31,579 nucleotides of DNA from Candidatus Nitrosopumilus sp. (GTDB taxonomy: Archaea; Thermoproteota; Nitrososphaeria; Nitrososphaerales; Nitrosopumilaceae), in assembly GCA_013203245.1 (NCBI GenBank), contig JABMOR010000101.1:1-31579 (forward strand). The letters are read 5' to 3'. This document shows, in pieces, positions 5,911 to 13,540 of the stretch. The notes under the pieces are model-generated. The model was not told the origin of the DNA and searched no databases. It was given only the letters and a program-made list of their open reading frames with translations. Each line of letters opens with the position of its first letter. Position 1 is the stretch's first letter. A program made the position numbers and the translations under genes.

Positions 5911-6960
5911 TCAATTTGATTTTTCCATAACTCTCATTCGTCTTTCTAAATCATCAATTCTTGCAGTCTTTACTTCTAGTTGTGTAATTTTCTTGTTTTG
6001 TGCATCTAGTTTTATTTTATTTCGTTCTGAATCGTTTACAGTTAATTCAGGTATGGCTTTTTTGTATTCATTGAATAAAGATTCAACTGAAAAATCAGCA
6101 TAGGTTTCATCTAACGGGATACTAGGAGTACTGTGTCCAAACATCTTTTCTGCATGAATGAGTTTCATGTTGTCAGTTTGTTTTATGATAGTATCAAATC
6201 TCTTTCGTAATCCATGATCACGTTGTATCTCATATCTCGCACCAGTCTTATTTTCCCTTAACCCAGAATTTTTCAAAACACGTTGCATCATTTCAGATAC
6301 AGTTCTTTCAGTAACAGACTTTGCTTTCTCAAGTCCTAAACGATATGTTTTCCTAAATGCAGGACTGTTTTCATCAAGATATTCCCCGTCCTTTTTTCTC
6401 TTTTCCAAATAATCATCAAATGCTTTTGATGCTTCAGGAGTTAGAAATGTTGTATATTCTTCAATATCATCAGAATAAATCATAACTTGTTTACAATTCT
6501 CAATAGGATGAATGTCCTTTAGCTTGAGATATGGGAATGCACCCACTCTGCAACCACTAGAAGCCATGAACAACACGATTGCCTTATTCCTAAGATCATG
6601 ACAATTATTCAAAATTACTTGAACTTGTTCTGTAGAATATGCCCTTCTTCCTGATTTCTTAACTTTTGCAGGAAATAGTCGTCTAATCTTTCTCCACTTT
6701 AGATCTATATCATTAATCTCAAAGAATGCCTGTAAAGGATAGATTCGAGTAGGAATAGTATTTGGGGATAGTTTGGTCTTCATGTCCATGACATAATCTT
6801 CAACCATTTCCTGAAGTTTTCTACCATCAATGCCAAGAATCGAATCATAGTCCTTTAGCTTGTAAAAGTCCTTGAATCGGTTCAAATTTTTGAGATATTC
6901 TACCTTGGTGGCCTCAGATTTGATACCATTCTCAAAAAGAAGTAATGAACGCTGTTTCAA
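5911..6960 (-). CDS. Tyrosine recombinase (thaumarchaeal-type integrase), 349 aa
   Basis: The catalytic residues are R138 (SSGCRVGA), H249-x2-R252 (DHGLR), H276 (MFGHSTPS) and Y287 (DETYADF), so the R-H-R-H-Y set is complete apart from a beta-hairpin lysine I cannot place. The N-terminal ~100 residues form a SAM-like core-binding domain. The last ~35 residues are a predicted coiled coil (heptads ITQLEVKTARIDDLERRM). The start is TTG, because an in-frame TAA lies two codons upstream. A TATA-like GTATAATAG 27 nt before it implies a leaderless mRNA. The protein differs clearly from the 301-residue recombinase, so two separate integration systems may be present. Confidence 0.85.
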   Translation of the reverse strand: MKQRSLLLFENGIKSEATKVEYLKNLNRFKDFYKLKDYDSILGIDGRKLQEMVEDYVMDMKTKLSPNTIPTRIYPLQAFFEINDIDLKWRKIRRLFPAKVKKSGRRAYSTEQVQVILNNCHDLRNKAIVLFMASSGCRVGAFPYLKLKDIHPIENCKQVMIYSDDIEEYTTFLTPEASKAFDDYLEKRKKDGEYLDENSPAFRKTYRLGLEKAKSVTERTVSEMMQRVLKNSGLRENKTGARYEIQRDHGLRKRFDTIIKQTDNMKLIHAEKMFGHSTPSIPLDETYADFSVESLFNEYKKAIPELTVNDSERNKIKLDAQNKKITQLEVKTARIDDLERRMRVMEKSN

Positions 6961-6982
6961 TGATTAATCATGCGTAAAATTG

Positions 6983-6991
6983 CTATTATAC
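6983..6991 (-). promoter_or_regulatory. TATA-like box of the second integrase
   Basis: Minus-strand GTATAATAG is centred 27 nt before the TTG at 6960 and supports that start. Confidence 0.5.
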
Positions 6992-7020
6992 TTGCCGAGC
7001 ATGTAGAAACTTTAACTATT

Positions 7021-7632
7021 CTACTTTAGTGTATCAAGAATTGAAAGACTCATCAAACTAGTCATAGTCATTCCTTTTCTATTAATATCTCGTCTAGTTT
7101 GATCACAGTATTTGCTTACACTCTGATGACTCTTTTCACTCGCAACTTCAAGCACTATAATATTTTCAGAATACGGAAATGTAAATTTTGAAGGAGTTAA
7201 GCAAAATGTGATCATGTTTCCTAGTCCGGCTATCTCGATTTTGTCTCTTTTCAACAAAAGATTTGCAATTTCCTGCAAGTCATCACCATCATCACCATAT
7301 TCTAAATAATAAATTGAGACAAAGTTTGTAGTACCTTTAACTTCTCTTTGAAAGAGTTCATCTTTAATGTTAAACACAAAAGAGGTTTTCTCATGATTGT
7401 GAATAGTTAGATCTTTTGAAATTTGTTCGCTATCTTTGAATTTTGCTAAAATGTAATGATTTGTAGAATTAGAAAAATACGGTTTACTATCACTAGAAAA
7501 GGTTCCAGTGACAAAGTATAATTTCTCGATATTTTTTGAATTTATCCAAGTATCCTTTAGTCCAACAGAATCATGAGTGTGTAAATATGGTGCACATACA
7601 TATCCAGAATAAGATAGCGCCTGTTTCAACAT
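7021..7632 (-). CDS. Conserved-looking protein of unknown function, 203 aa
   Basis: I do not recognise this protein. It appears to be mixed alpha/beta, with strands such as KLYFVTGTF, HYILAKF, FVSIYYLEY and NIIVLEVA and an acidic loop GDDGDDL. The C-terminal tail (DQTRRDINRKGM) is basic. There is no signal peptide, membrane helix or clear catalytic motif. It lies between the second integrase and tRNA-Tyr in the same orientation as the integrase, separated by 60 nt containing that gene's promoter. It could belong to the element or be a neighbouring host gene. The ATG is preceded by an inverted repeat at 7639-7654. Confidence 0.6.
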   Translation of the reverse strand: MLKQALSYSGYVCAPYLHTHDSVGLKDTWINSKNIEKLYFVTGTFSSDSKPYFSNSTNHYILAKFKDSEQISKDLTIHNHEKTSFVFNIKDELFQREVKGTTNFVSIYYLEYGDDGDDLQEIANLLLKRDKIEIAGLGNMITFCLTPSKFTFPYSENIIVLEVASEKSHQSVSKYCDQTRRDINRKGMTMTSLMSLSILDTLK

Positions 7633-7638
7633 AATAAC

Positions 7639-7654
7639 CTGAAAAACTTTTCAG
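7639..7654. promoter_or_regulatory. Inverted repeat CTGAAAA-AC-TTTTCAG, possible operator
   Basis: Seven-base perfect arms with a 2-nt spacer lie just upstream of the ATG at 7632, between it and a TATA-like TATGCATAAATA on the minus strand. The position fits a repressor site near the transcription start. Confidence 0.4.
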
Positions 7655-7741
7655 AGTATTTATGCATATAGTGATCACAACGATCAATATTTGAAATCAT
7701 CTACGATAGTTTTTTAATAGCAGAGTTCTTCATTTTTTTGT

Positions 7742-7865
7742 CCCGTGGTAGCTCAGCCTGGTAGAGCTCCTGGCTGTAGTTGTTGGCTTTAGATGGCTAA
7801 ACGAAAAACAGCCCATCAGGCATACAGAAACCGGGTTGTCGGTGGTTCAACTCCGCCCCGCGGGA
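7742..7865 (+). tRNA. tRNA-Tyr (GUA) with a 50-nt intron; 3' CCA encoded (7866-7868)
   Basis: The acceptor arms CCCGTGG (7742-7748) and CCGCGGG (7858-7864) pair fully, with one G-U. The D arm is GCTC/GAGC, the anticodon stem CCTGG/CCGGG, and the T arm GGTGG/CCGCC around TTCAACT. Removing 7780-7829 gives the loop CTGTAGA with anticodon GTA and the intron at the canonical 37/38 position. CTGT (7774-7777) pairs with ACAG (7824-7827) between two 3-nt bulges, so the core of a bulge-helix-bulge motif is present. The intron contains its own hairpin (GATGG/CCATC). A run of seven T at 7873-7879 can terminate transcription. Confidence 0.9.
7780..7829 (+). other. tRNA-Tyr intron
   Basis: These 50 nt lie between anticodon-loop positions 37 and 38. 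They are flanked by the 3-nt bulges AGT and AAA around a 4-bp central helix, as cut by the archaeal splicing endonuclease. Confidence 0.75.
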
Positions 7866-7956
7866 CCACAAATTTTTTTAAAATAATTTAAAAATAATAA
7901 AAAGAAAGACTAGGTTAAGAAAACAAAGATGAAATCTTAATTTAAAAATTCATTGT

Positions 7957-8148
7957 CTATTCTATTTTTTTAACTTTTTGAGCTGCTGGTCCTTTTTGAC
8001 CTTCGCCCACTTCAAACTCGACTTTGTCGCCTTCGTTGATGAATCCTTCAACATCTGATTTATGAACAAACAGATCGTCTCCACCTTCTCTCTCGACAAA
8101 ACCAAAGCCCTTAGTACGGTTAAACCATTTTACGGTGCCTTGTTCCAT
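7957..8148 (-). CDS. Cold-shock domain protein (CspA family), 63 aa
   Basis: This single-stranded nucleic-acid-binding beta barrel has both RNA-binding motifs: KGFGFV (RNP1) and DLFVH (RNP2). It starts with the family's typical GTVKWFNRTKG. An upstream GTG at 8172 would add eight residues. The ATG at 8148 is preferred because it gives the normal family length and lies 28 nt from a TATA-like TTAATATAG (8172-8180), implying a leaderless mRNA. Cold-shock proteins melt RNA structure and adjust translation at low temperature. The family is mainly bacterial and was probably acquired by marine Thaumarchaeota. Confidence 0.93.
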   Translation of the reverse strand: MEQGTVKWFNRTKGFGFVEREGGDDLFVHKSDVEGFINEGDKVEFEVGEGQKGPAAQKVKKIE

Positions 8149-8171
8149 TTGATTTTCAAGCAATGTATTCA

Positions 8172-8180
8172 CTATATTAA
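8172..8180 (-). promoter_or_regulatory. TATA box of the cold-shock gene
   Basis: Minus-strand TTAATATAG is centred 28 nt before the ATG at 8148 and overlaps the rival upstream GTG, which argues against that GTG. Confidence 0.55.
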
Positions 8181-8218
8181 CTAAGATATCGAAATAAAAT
8201 TAAGTTAAAAGTAAAAAA

Positions 8219-8530
8219 CTAGAAATCTTTTGGAATGTGATTTTGTGTTTTAAGCCATTCAACTTGAGGAAGTGTAAATCTCCAAACAATGTCTCCACGT
8301 TCATCTTTTTTGAAATCCCAAGGTGCAATTATTACAATATCATTATCTCTAATCCAAACTCTTCTCTTTAGTTTACCTCTAATTCTTCCACGTCGGGTAA
8401 TATTATCATCGCATTTTATCATTACATTTTCTCCGCCCATCATTTTCAAAACACGGCCAAAAAGTTCGCCTTCTTCAGGTAATCGAATTTCTTTTAATGC
8501 ACTTTCATTTTTTACTTGGCGCTTACCCAT
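8219..8530 (-). CDS. eif1A: Translation initiation factor aIF1A
   Basis: The 103-residue S1-like OB-fold protein promotes initiator tRNA binding on the small ribosomal subunit. The typical sequence MGKRQVKNES...LPEEGELFGRVLKMMG and the basic patch RRGRIRGKLKRRVW identify it, as does the WDFKKDERGDI segment. The open frame extends 27 codons further up. The ATG at 8530 is chosen because family members start here and a TATATG box lies 25 nt upstream (8551-8559), so the mRNA is leaderless. It is expressed away from the divergent Lrp-type gene. Confidence 0.93.
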   Translation of the reverse strand: MGKRQVKNESALKEIRLPEEGELFGRVLKMMGGENVMIKCDDNITRRGRIRGKLKRRVWIRDNDIVIIAPWDFKKDERGDIVWRFTLPQVEWLKTQNHIPKDF

Positions 8531-8654
8531 GTCGTGTATTTCGATTATCAGCATATAACTGGTATGGTAATCCAGACAAATGAACACATAACCAAATCTA
8601 CCCAAATCCAATTTAATTACACTATCCAGAAGATCAAGAAATATTAAAATCGAG

Positions 8655-9242
8655 TTGAATTTTAAAAGAGTAAAAATTCCAATCGTAGAATTAGTACCGA
8701 TTAAACCAAAAATTCAAAAGGCATCACATCTTTGGAAGGGTGTGAGTGAAGATGCATGGTCAAATCTTGACAAGGTTGATCAAAAAATAATAGAGATTCT
8801 CAATAATAATGCTAGAACCCCATCAAAGGAAATCGCAGATGTATTAAAAAAATTAGATCATGATGTTTCAGATAGAACAATTAGAAAAAGAATAGAGCGA
8901 TTAGAAAAAAGTGGGATTATCAAAGGGTACAAAGCAGTTCTAACTGACGTATCTGGAATTAATGAGTATCAAGCAGTTTTGATGAAACTAAAACCATCCA
9001 AATCACTTGAAGCAGTTAAAGATTCAATCAGAGATTTTATTACAAAACTAGACAACTATCTCCTAGTATCAAATATGGAAGGCGAATGGAATATGTTAGT
9101 ATTATTGCAAATTAATTCAGAAAAAACAAACACATCACAGAAAATAGTAGAGAAATTTTCAGATGAATTAATTGATTATAGAATAAATGAAATAGACATT
9201 AAAGATGTCAATATTCTGAATATGTCATTATTGTTATTGTAA
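8655..9242 (+). CDS. Lrp/AsnC-family transcription regulator, 195 aa
   Basis: An extra N-terminal ~35 residues precede a winged helix (DKVDQKIIEILNNNARTPSK ... DRTIRKRIERLEKSGIIKGY), the hallmark of Lrp/AsnC. The C-terminal ~90 residues can form the RAM effector-binding domain, although its core motif is weak. The start codon is TTG. Lrp proteins form octamers or dimers and sense amino acids or other small ligands. The gene is divergent from aIF1A, and its end overlaps the end of the converging receiver-domain gene by 9 nt. Its target is unknown. Confidence 0.8.
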   Translation: MNFKRVKIPIVELVPIKPKIQKASHLWKGVSEDAWSNLDKVDQKIIEILNNNARTPSKEIADVLKKLDHDVSDRTIRKRIERLEKSGIIKGYKAVLTDVSGINEYQAVLMKLKPSKSLEAVKDSIRDFITKLDNYLLVSNMEGEWNMLVLLQINSEKTNTSQKIVEKFSDELIDYRINEIDIKDVNILNMSLLLL

Positions 9243-9989
9243 TAATGAATATTCAGATTCTGCAATATCTATAGCTTTTTTGAGTTCATCAAGAGTAAAT
9301 GGTTTTTGAATAAAGGCTGAAACTCCAGTACTGATTGTTTTATTGACACGTGAAGTTGTTTTTTCATCTGCCGTAATTACAATTATTTGTAAACTAATGT
9401 TCTCTTTTAATAATTTAGTAGCAACTACATCACCACCTAGATCAGGCAATCCCATGTCAAGTAAAACCACAGGTTCTTTATTTTCAGAAAATAATTTTTT
9501 ACACCCAGTTAAACCATCTTTTCCATTTTCAAAAATATGGATTTCAGAATATCCTAATTTTTTTACATATGTTTGCAATTTCATGGTAATTGCCTTACTA
9601 TCATCAATGATAACAATTGGCCTTGTAACGGGAATAGAAACTTGGATCATGGATTTAGCTTTTTGATATACAACTTTAGCTTTATCAAATTCACCTAAAC
9701 TTAAAAGACATTTTGAAGCACATAGTAATGCACCCCTTACATTTGTAGAATTTTTTGCATTTGAATATTTTAAAAATAAATCACTTGCTTCTCTAATTTC
9801 ATTTTCAGAAACTTTTCCTTGTCTAGTTTTACACTCATTTGCCAACATATACAATAACGCAGATTTTAGAAATTCAGATTTCTTTAAGGATTCAGCTTGA
9901 TCTAGAAAAAGCATATGAGCAGTTATGAATTGTTTATTTTTGAGATGTGTCAATGCAACTTCACAACTTGTTTTAGTATCCAACAACAA
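9234..9989 (-). CDS. Helical-repeat protein with C-terminal response-regulator receiver domain, 251 aa
   Basis: Residues 1-118 are all-helical and resemble TPR/SNAP-like repeats (ALTHLKNKQFITAHMLFLDQ; GEFDKAKVVYQKAKSM). Residues ~124-248 are a complete receiver domain: acidic pair D129/D130, phospho-acceptor D178 (LLDMGLPD), T206 (VITAD) and K229 (QKPF). In most response regulators the receiver comes first, so this order is unusual. With no DNA-binding domain it probably acts through protein contacts, the helical part serving as adaptor or output. No histidine kinase gene is in the window. Confidence 0.85.
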   Translation of the reverse strand: MLLDTKTSCEVALTHLKNKQFITAHMLFLDQAESLKKSEFLKSALLYMLANECKTRQGKVSENEIREASDLFLKYSNAKNSTNVRGALLCASKCLLSLGEFDKAKVVYQKAKSMIQVSIPVTRPIVIIDDSKAITMKLQTYVKKLGYSEIHIFENGKDGLTGCKKLFSENKEPVVLLDMGLPDLGGDVVATKLLKENISLQIIVITADEKTTSRVNKTISTGVSAFIQKPFTLDELKKAIDIAESEYSLLQ

Positions 9990-10034
9990 TACTCAATTTT
10001 TTTCTATTATAAAATTTTGTAGCAGTGTATGAAA

Positions 10035-11087
10035 TTATGGGTTTATCACAGCACGGCCAATAATTTTTCTAGCTTTAAGATCTTCTAAAGCAGTATTTGC
10101 CTCATCTAAAGAATATCTTTTTGAAATTACAGGATTTATTGTACCCTTTCGTGCAAGGTCAAGCAGTTCTACCATGTCTGTATAATTTCCAGTATATGCT
10201 CCTTGAATAGTAATAGATTTCAAAGGAATTGTTACCAGAGATAATTCAATAGAACCTCCAAACAAGCCAACAAGAACCAAATTACCTCGTTTTCTAAGAA
10301 TTGCAAAATCTAATTTTGCAGTTGGGGGAGCATTTACAAAGTCTACAACGCTGTCTGCACCTTTATCATTACAAATAGACATTATTTTTTGAGCTGTTTC
10401 AGGATCTTTAGAATTTACTGTAAAGTCCGCACCCATTCCTTTAGCGGTGTCTAATTTTTTATCATCTAAATCAACACAAATAATTTTTGCACTAGTTATG
10501 GCTTTGGCAATTTGGACGCCCATTAATCCTAAACCCCCAGCTCCAACAATCACAATAAACTCAGGAGAATTTTGATTTGCTTTTTTAATTGCAGTATATG
10601 CTGTGAGTCCAGAACAAGCAAGTGAAGTAGCAGCATCTTTGTCTACACCATCAAGTTTTGCCAAATATTTTGAATCAGGAATTAAAGCATAATCAGAATA
10701 ACCACCATCTTGAAAAACACCCAGAGATTTTGGGGTATCACATAGATTTTCATTTCCCACTTTACAAGCAGGACATTCACCACATCCAATCCATGGAAAA
10801 ACTAAAACTTGATCTCCCTTTGCAATTCCAGAAACACCATCTCCAATTTCTTCAACAGTCCCCACAATTTCGTGGCCAGGTGTTACAGGGTATTTCACTC
10901 CTCTGTCAGTCACTTTCATAAATTGACCATCACCTAGATCATATCCGCCTTCCCACAAATGTAAATCACTATGACATACACCAACAGAACTTACTTTGAC
11001 TAGAACTTGGGTACCTTGAGGTTTCGGAGTCTCACTTTCAGATACTGCAAGAGGCTCATTTGGAGCTAAAATCCTAGCAGATTTCAT
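10035..11087 (-). CDS. Zinc-dependent alcohol dehydrogenase (MDR family), 350 aa
   Basis: The catalytic zinc ligands are C38 (GVCHSD), H72/E73 (GHE) and C158. The structural zinc loop is C102, C105, C108 and C116. NAD(P) binds at GAGGLG (182-187). It closely resembles the ~347-residue archaeal ADH of Sulfolobus in length and motifs. In ammonia-oxidising archaea such enzymes are candidates for semialdehyde reduction in the 3-hydroxypropionate/4-hydroxybutyrate cycle, but the substrate cannot be read from sequence. A TATA-like CTTATATTG (11108-11116) lies 25 nt before the ATG. Confidence 0.9.
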   Translation of the reverse strand: MKSARILAPNEPLAVSESETPKPQGTQVLVKVSSVGVCHSDLHLWEGGYDLGDGQFMKVTDRGVKYPVTPGHEIVGTVEEIGDGVSGIAKGDQVLVFPWIGCGECPACKVGNENLCDTPKSLGVFQDGGYSDYALIPDSKYLAKLDGVDKDAATSLACSGLTAYTAIKKANQNSPEFIVIVGAGGLGLMGVQIAKAITSAKIICVDLDDKKLDTAKGMGADFTVNSKDPETAQKIMSICNDKGADSVVDFVNAPPTAKLDFAILRKRGNLVLVGLFGGSIELSLVTIPLKSITIQGAYTGNYTDMVELLDLARKGTINPVISKRYSLDEANTALEDLKARKIIGRAVINP

Positions 11088-11181
11088 AGTTCAATTTTCC
11101 ACTCTAACAATATAAGAGTTGACTGGATGTGAGAAAAAAATAGAGCCCTTAGATATTATTGAATAGACAAAGAAGAACGAT

Positions 11182-11859
11182 GTGAGTGAATCACAAACTC
11201 CAGACAGTATTTCGCAAGAACCAATAAACATTCTATTTAGCCCATCATCAGTTGTTAAAAAAGATGTTTGGGAAATTGATCTAATTCAAATTTTAAATTT
11301 ATTACTAAAAATTCTTGAAAAAACAGGTAAAAAAGATCTTAAAGTAGCAGGAATGGCGGCATTATCATCATCATTAATTTACAGAATGAAAGTGGAAAGT
11401 ATTTTTGCACTACAAAAAGCAGCAATGGAGAAAAAACCGATGTATCAAAGAACCGATGTAGATATTGAATTAATAGATATTCCATATAGACATGAATCTA
11501 CCTATCCAGTTTCATTAGATGATTTATTAGGATTATTGCAAAATCTCATAGGTACAATTGCAAATCCACAATCAAGACGAAATAAACAATTAGAAATAGA
11601 ACCAATTGTAGCGCCAGATTTCAATGAGTTTTTTACTTCCCTTGAAAGCATCATAGGAAAATATGAAGACCTCATTATGAAGAAAATTAGTGCTACAGGG
11701 TTTGGATTATTACAAAACATTATTGCAGACCTAGATCAAGTCGATTCAATCAGATGTTTCTTTGCAGCATTATTTTTGGCAAGAGATCAGAAAGTAGACC
11801 TAGAACAAGCAGAAGATGACATAAAAATTATAGTCATGAAAGATGAGTTGACAAATTAA
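11182..11859 (+). CDS. scpA: Segregation and condensation protein A (ScpA)
   Basis: ScpA is the kleisin that bridges SMC ATPase heads in the chromosome condensin. The 225-residue sequence has the N-terminal SMC-neck-binding helix region (DVWEIDLIQILNLLLKI; AGMAALSSSLIYRMK) and the C-terminal winged-helix segment (FFAALFLARDQKVDLEQ) that contacts the SMC cap. A variable middle part separates them. The start is GTG, with a TATA-like AGATATTATTG about 27 nt upstream. The next gene is ScpB, 16 nt downstream, so the two subunits are made together. No SMC gene is in this window. Confidence 0.85.
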   Translation: MSESQTPDSISQEPINILFSPSSVVKKDVWEIDLIQILNLLLKILEKTGKKDLKVAGMAALSSSLIYRMKVESIFALQKAAMEKKPMYQRTDVDIELIDIPYRHESTYPVSLDDLLGLLQNLIGTIANPQSRRNKQLEIEPIVAPDFNEFFTSLESIIGKYEDLIMKKISATGFGLLQNIIADLDQVDSIRCFFAALFLARDQKVDLEQAEDDIKIIVMKDELTN

Positions 11860-11875
11860 TCAAAGGTGAATAAAA

Positions 11876-12448
11876 ATGGTAAAAATTGATAATCTAGACG
11901 AGGCAACTGCAAGAATAGAATCTGCACTTTATTCTGCAGGAAGACCACTCACAGTTGAAAACATTATACGAGCTTCAGGCACGGAATCTAAAACAAAAAC
12001 GATAGAATTGCTTGATAATATCATGAAAAAGACAAAATCAGCATTCAAAGCATTGGAAATCGTAATACTTCCAGATGGATCTTACGTAATGCAATTAAAA
12101 CCAGAATACAGTTCTACAGTCAAAAAATATGCATCAAAACCAGTTCTACCAAATGCAACACTCAAAACATTATCATATATTGCATACATGCAACCAATAT
12201 CATCAAAACAACTTCTTGAAACAAGAGGATCTGGAGTATATGCACATCTTAAAGAATTACGACATCTAGATTACATTAGCCATCAAAATGTAGGACGATT
12301 AAAAATTTTTACAACAACTGAAAAATTCCAAAAATATTTTGGAATTCAAGGAGATGTTGAAGATCTTAAACAAAGATTATTCTCCAAAGTAAGAAAAACA
12401 GCAAATAGACAAACTCCGACGCCACCCATAGCATCAGAAGTGAACTAA
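11876..12448 (+). CDS. scpB: Segregation and condensation protein B (ScpB)
   Basis: This is the condensin accessory subunit, a tandem winged-helix protein of 190 residues. The first wing includes ARIESALYSAGRPLTVENII and the second LKTLSYIAYMQPISSKQLLE, followed by VYAHLKELRHLDYI, all typical of the family. A Shine-Dalgarno-like AGGTGA (11864-11869) precedes the ATG, as expected for an internal operon gene that lacks its own promoter. ScpB dimers stabilise the ScpA-SMC complex. The C-terminal tail is Pro/Thr rich and likely disordered. Confidence 0.85.
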   Translation: MVKIDNLDEATARIESALYSAGRPLTVENIIRASGTESKTKTIELLDNIMKKTKSAFKALEIVILPDGSYVMQLKPEYSSTVKKYASKPVLPNATLKTLSYIAYMQPISSKQLLETRGSGVYAHLKELRHLDYISHQNVGRLKIFTTTEKFQKYFGIQGDVEDLKQRLFSKVRKTANRQTPTPPIASEVN

Positions 12449-12486
12449 CCAGAATTTTTAACTCACGGCTAATTTTTTGCGTTTTG

Positions 12487-12493
12487 TATAAAT
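12487..12493 (+). promoter_or_regulatory. TATA box (TATAAAT) of the S8e gene
   Basis: It is centred 26 nt before the GTG at 12516, giving a leaderless transcript starting at or next to that codon. Confidence 0.6.
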
Positions 12494-12515
12494 TAGAGTA
12501 ATTCAGAGACCATTC

Positions 12516-12899
12516 GTGAGAAAATCCGTAGAGAATTTAGCAACCAGTAAAATTACTGGTGGAAGAAGAGTTCCACTTAGAATTAGAAGGAAATATGAAA
12601 TTGATAGATATCCAAATGAGCCAATCAACGGAGCTCAAGTCACAGTAACTAGAAGAATTAGAGGTAACAATCAAAAAACAGCTTTGAAATCAATAGACTT
12701 TGTTAATTTAGCAACAGGTGAAGCTAAAGTAAAGAAATCAAAAATCATCAAAGTATTAGAAAACGATACAAACAATGATTACAAAAGACGTGGCATCATT
12801 ACAAAAGGTGCAATTCTTGAAACAGCAGATGGAAAGTGTAGAGTTGTTTCAAAACCAGGACAAAACGGAATCGTCAACGCAATTTTACTAAAGGAATAA
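12516..12899 (+). CDS. rps8e: 30S ribosomal protein S8e
   Basis: The 127-residue protein shows the conserved N-terminal pattern of archaeal S8e: KITGGRRVPLRIRRKYE, then VTVTRRIRGNNQKTALKS and the C-terminal KGAILETADGKCRVVSKPGQ. S8e is a small-subunit protein found in archaea and eukaryotes but not in bacteria. The GTG start matches the TATA box at 12487-12493. It is followed one base later by SRP19, so translation and membrane-targeting genes share a transcript. Confidence 0.95.
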   Translation: MRKSVENLATSKITGGRRVPLRIRRKYEIDRYPNEPINGAQVTVTRRIRGNNQKTALKSIDFVNLATGEAKVKKSKIIKVLENDTNNDYKRRGIITKGAILETADGKCRVVSKPGQNGIVNAILLKE

Positions 12900-12900
12900 A

Positions 12901-13200
12901 ATGAAAGATTACGAGCATGTCGTAATCTGGTTGGATTATTTTAACAAGAATTTAAAAAAATCTAAAGGTAGAAGAGTAGGATTAGAAAAATGTGTTTTTG
13001 ATCCTTCATTAAAAGAATTAATGGATGCAACAACAGCAGGAGGATTTGAAATTACAGAGTCAGATGACAAAGTAAGATTTCCAAAAAGACCGTTTGTAAG
13101 GTCAGGATACGTCATTGTGCCAAAAGAATCCTCCAAGACAAAAATTCTTAACAAAATTTCAGAAAAGTTAGTGGTAAAAAGATCAAAACAATCAAAATAA
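12901..13200 (+). CDS. srp19: Signal recognition particle protein SRP19
   Basis: SRP19 binds the tips of helices 6 and 8 of SRP RNA and prepares it for SRP54. The 99-residue sequence has the family pattern: VIWLDYFN, KGRRVGLEKCVFDPSLKEL, then KVRFPKRPFVRSGYV with its basic RNA-binding stretch. It ends in a Lys-rich tail. The ATG comes directly after the S8e stop codon. SRP54 and the RNA are not in the window. Confidence 0.93.
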   Translation: MKDYEHVVIWLDYFNKNLKKSKGRRVGLEKCVFDPSLKELMDATTAGGFEITESDDKVRFPKRPFVRSGYVIVPKESSKTKILNKISEKLVVKRSKQSK

Positions 13201-13294
13201 AATGAATTCTAGCTCTTAGCTAAAGTAAAGTTGACAGAAGTCTATGATAAGAATACAATTATTGTATATCTAATTGCAGGAGGTAGGCGAAATA

Positions 13295-13540
13295 ATGCAC
13301 CTAGCCGCTAGTGGCAGGGTAATCATTCAACTATCAACAGAATTAGTTGAAGGACAGATACTCTGTGACAAAACGGGAACTAGAGTTGCAAAAGTAAATG
13401 AACTGATAGGTCCAATAAAAAGACCGTTTGCATCAGCAACGCCATTAACTAATAATATACAAAAATACATTGGCAAAAAAGTTTTTGCAGATCAAGAATC
13501 TCCTGCTAACACACCAAAAAGATTTAGGAGAAAAAAATGA
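13295..13540 (+). CDS. gar1: H/ACA RNP protein Gar1
   Basis: Gar1 is a small beta-barrel subunit of the H/ACA pseudouridylation complex. Typical stretches are AASGRVIIQL, GQILCDKTGTRVAKVNELIG and PIKRPFASA. A TTG at 13274 would give 88 residues. The ATG at 13295 (81 residues) is preferred because GGAGG (13279-13283) sits in Shine-Dalgarno position in front of it. The C terminus is basic (PKRFRRKK). The stop overlaps the TFB start, a gar1-tfb linkage common in archaea. Confidence 0.9.
   Translation: MHLAASGRVIIQLSTELVEGQILCDKTGTRVAKVNELIGPIKRPFASATPLTNNIQKYIGKKVFADQESPANTPKRFRRKK

Larger units (their letters stand above)
1..7640. mobile_element. Accessory block, probably an integrated element (ends not resolved)
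   Basis: Two tyrosine recombinases, a P-loop replication-type ATPase, two RHH regulators, a winged-helix regulator and several tiny Cys/His proteins are packed here, and none is a usual housekeeping gene. The block stops just before an intron-containing tRNA-Tyr and an ordinary core gene set follows. Cryptic integrated elements with this kind of content are known in Thaumarchaeota. No direct repeat matching the tRNA was found, and the tRNA 5' end, not its 3' end, faces the block. The true ends, and whether this is one element or two nested ones, stay open. The left end may lie outside the window. Confidence 0.6.

Noticed and set aside
8149..8172. GTG start giving a longer cold-shock protein
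   Set aside because: It overlaps the TATA box and the extra residues are not typical of the family.
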